Shown piece after piece: positions 62,729-64,000 of a stretch of DNA of 64,000 nucleotides. The translations under genes and the position numbers were made by a program. A model generated the notes under the pieces. It was not told where the DNA came from. It worked only from the letters and a program-made list of their open reading frames with translations, and searched no databases. Where the stretch lies: contig NZ_KI912577.1 of the NCBI RefSeq assembly GCF_000519085.1, forward strand, positions 1,352,533 to 1,416,532. The letters run 5' to 3'. Source of the DNA: Methylobacterium sp. 10 (GTDB lineage: Bacteria; Pseudomonadota; Alphaproteobacteria; Rhizobiales; Beijerinckiaceae). Every line of letters starts with the position of its first letter. Position 1 is the stretch's first letter.

Positions 62729-62756
62729 AAAGGGCCGCCCCATCGGGCGGCCCTTT
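62729..62756. terminator. rho-independent terminator, bidirectional
   Basis: A 12-bp perfect stem, aaagggccgccc / gggcggcccttt, with a 4-nt loop. T-runs flank both sides. It lies 20 bp past the DUF4142 stop on the minus strand. Confidence 0.88.
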
Positions 62757-62775
62757 CCTTCTTGAGTTCGGTCGA

Positions 62776-63498
62776 TCAGCCGCCGATGCGGTTGGCGAGA
62801 ACGGCCGAGTGACCGTGCTGGTTGGCGATGTAGGGCAGCGCCTGGTTGGCGAACTCGCGGCCCTGGGCATTGTCGCCGTTGCGCGAGTAGGACTCGTAGA
62901 GGCCGAGGGTGCGGGCATCCGAGCGGGCCTGCTGCTGCACGAAGGTCCGGTCGAAATCGCGGCCGGTGGGGGCGTTCTTCAGGCGGTCGATGCGGGCCTG
63001 ACCCTCGGGGCCGATGGCGACGCGACGGCCGGGCTCGCCAGGAGTGTTGTCGATGATGCCGACGCCGCCGAGGACGCCGCCGACGATCTTCGAGGCGATG
63101 GTGGCCGAGATCGTCACCGGCGCGAGGACGACGCCGACCGGGTTGTCGAAGCGGGTCTCGAAGGGCTGGCTGTCGGAGACGACGGTGCCGCCGGCGGTCA
63201 GCGAGGTGCCCTCGGGCAGCAGCGCCTTGGTGGTGGCCTCACGCTCGACCAACACGTTCTTGGCGTAGTTGCGGACGTTCGGGTTGCGCGAACGCTCAAG
63301 GGCGATGCGGCTCGACTCGATGCTCACGGCATCCGAGCGCAGGGCGGCGGCGCGGAACGAGGAGGTGTCGCGGGCCTCGGGGGCGTTGGCGTCGAACTGG
63401 GGGGCGACGCGGATGCCGAGGGGCTCCTGGGCCAGGGCCGGGGTCGTGATCGCCGCGACGGTGAAGCCGAGGGCGGCGAGAAGCTTGGTGTTGATCAT
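62776..63498 (-). CDS. secreted DUF4142 protein
   Basis: 240 aa. The signal peptide is residues 1-23 (MINTKLLAALGFTVAAITTP, then ALA). The DUF4142 pattern is SFRAAALRSDAVSIESSRIA and LERSRNPNVRNYAKNVLVER, a helical ferritin-like periplasmic domain of unknown function. The family often belongs to the general stress response in this order, which fits the EcfG-type promoter just upstream. The start is the ATG at 63498; an upstream start at 63516 is possible. Confidence 0.85.
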   Translation of the reverse strand: MINTKLLAALGFTVAAITTPALAQEPLGIRVAPQFDANAPEARDTSSFRAAALRSDAVSIESSRIALERSRNPNVRNYAKNVLVEREATTKALLPEGTSLTAGGTVVSDSQPFETRFDNPVGVVLAPVTISATIASKIVGGVLGGVGIIDNTPGEPGRRVAIGPEGQARIDRLKNAPTGRDFDRTFVQQQARSDARTLGLYESYSRNGDNAQGREFANQALPYIANQHGHSAVLANRIGG

Positions 63499-63560
63499 GG
63501 CGGAGGTTGTCCTCACACGCCTTTACGGCGTTTGGTTGAACGAACGTTTCGTCCGGCATG

Positions 63561-63585
63561 AACGTTTCGTTAACAGGGCGGTTCC
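63561..63585 (-). promoter_or_regulatory. EcfG-type general stress promoter for the DUF4142 gene
   Basis: On the minus strand, GGAAC (63585-63581), a 16-bp spacer, then CGTT (63564-63561). This matches the alphaproteobacterial EcfG consensus GGAAC-N16/17-CGTT exactly. The -10 lies 63 bp before the DUF4142 start codon. The motif GAAACGTTC occurs twice within the same region. Confidence 0.75.
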
Positions 63586-63659
63586 CGCGTGAGGGGTATG
63601 GCAGTGGTGCGGCGCAGCATGCTTCACCAGTTTGTGATTCGGCATGTGCCGTAGATGCG

Positions 63660-63760
63660 AGACACGGGCGGGGTCCGAATCCCGTCCGCGGACCTTATCC
63701 GGAGGTGCCCGCGTCGGGCCTCCAAGGCGGGCTTCAGAACCCACATGCGAATTGGAGGGC
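63660..63760. other. structured intergenic segment downstream of polA
   Basis: Three dyads in a row: cgggcggg / cccgtccg (63665-63688), ggaggtgcccg / cgggcctcc (63700-63723), and gggcttcagaaccc (63729-63742). On the minus strand these follow polA and may terminate it. No ORF or complete RNA gene could be built from them. Confidence 0.45.
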
Positions 63761-63795
63761 TCCGCTTCGGGATCAGGTGAGCGAGCAGGACGACG

Positions 63796-64000
63796 TCAAT
63801 GCGCCTCCTCCCAGTTCCCCGCCGCCTGCGCCTCCACCACCAGCGGCACGCGCAAGGTCAGCGCCGGGGCAGGCGCCTCGACCATCACCCGGCGGATCAC
63901 GGGCAGGGCCTTCTCCACCTCGTCCTCGGGTGCCTCGAACACCAGCTCGTCGTGCACCTGCAGCAGCATGGTCACGTTGAGCTTCTCCGCGCGCAACGCC
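63796..64000 (-). CDS. polA: DNA polymerase I, C-terminal fragment
   Basis: The final 67 or so residues of a gene that runs off the window edge. The polymerase motif C, MLLQVHDELVFEAPEDEVEK, is clear, and the protein ends GNWEEAH as in other alphaproteobacterial Pol I. The 5' part, with the exonuclease and fingers domains, is outside the window. Confidence 0.95.
   Translation of the reverse strand, partial: ALRAEKLNVTMLLQVHDELVFEAPEDEVEKALPVIRRVMVEAPAPALTLRVPLVVEAQAAGNWEEAH

Noticed and set aside
63660..63790. Possible selenocysteine tRNA
   Set aside because: Only the anticodon-like stem fits. No 8-bp acceptor stem, no normal T arm and no GCCA end could be found.

Overview
The window is a GC-rich, gene-dense bacterial chromosomal segment. 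Its content points to an alphaproteobacterium of the Hyphomicrobiales, most likely Methylobacterium or a close relative. Evidence: small secreted BA14K, DUF1236, DUF4142 and PsiF-type proteins; a BLH-type DUF442 protein; intracellular PHB depolymerase (phaZ); an extended S21 protein; FecI/FecR/TonB surface signalling; and an EcfG-type stress promoter. The genus is inferred from gene families, not from a marker gene. I see no phage, insertion sequence, CRISPR array or conjugation gene. Most of the window looks like ordinary core and accessory chromosome.

Layout. 1-6.1 kb: short tandem repeat, secreted PsiF-like protein, a GTGA-coupled glycosyltransferase and protein methyltransferase, poxvirus-type topoisomerase IB, and two signalling genes whose receiver domains lack the phospho-accepting Asp (a LuxR regulator and a GGEEF cyclase). 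6.1-9.2 kb: tRNA-Thr(TGT), a DUF1236 protein and a hybrid histidine kinase with a duplicated PAS domain. 9.3-17.9 kb: small membrane and secreted proteins, a CPA1 Na+/H+ antiporter, an HPP-CBS membrane protein and an M48 metallopeptidase with a membrane partner. 17.9-21.9 kb: LysR regulator divergent from a DctA symporter, then two ureide catabolism genes (allE-allA). 22.4-26.7 kb: ECF sigma, FecR-like anti-sigma and STN-containing TonB receptor, a complete cell-surface signalling module.

26.7-36.3 kb: outer-membrane beta-barrel, nudC with a HIT hydrolase, a MocR regulator divergent from a class III transaminase, a tautomerase, dadA, and thiC preceded by a TPP riboswitch. 36.6-43.8 kb: Gly-rich BA14K protein, small membrane and phosphatase-like proteins, a large Orn/Lys/Arg decarboxylase overlapping a GNAT acetyltransferase, and a CorA/ZntB transporter. 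44.1-54.8 kb: PPK2, a crotonase-fold protein lacking both catalytic Glu, an OprB-type porin, succinate-semialdehyde dehydrogenase, class II amidotransferase, receiver protein, rpsU, phaZ and a glutathione transferase. 54.9-64 kb: two-component system, a two-DTG pepsin-like protease, class A beta-lactamase, ubiK-like, YbjN, proC, TetR, a DUF4142 protein and the 3' end of polA.

The least explained signal lies between genes. There are two families of structured dispersed repeats, each with two copies in the window. Family A is at 20325-20421 and 32766-32864 and has paired hairpins with compensatory changes. Family B is at 21951-22064 and 62571-62683, about 113 bp with inverted-repeat ends. There are also palindromic REP-like elements. 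These are the best candidates for something undescribed; the genes themselves mostly belong to known families.
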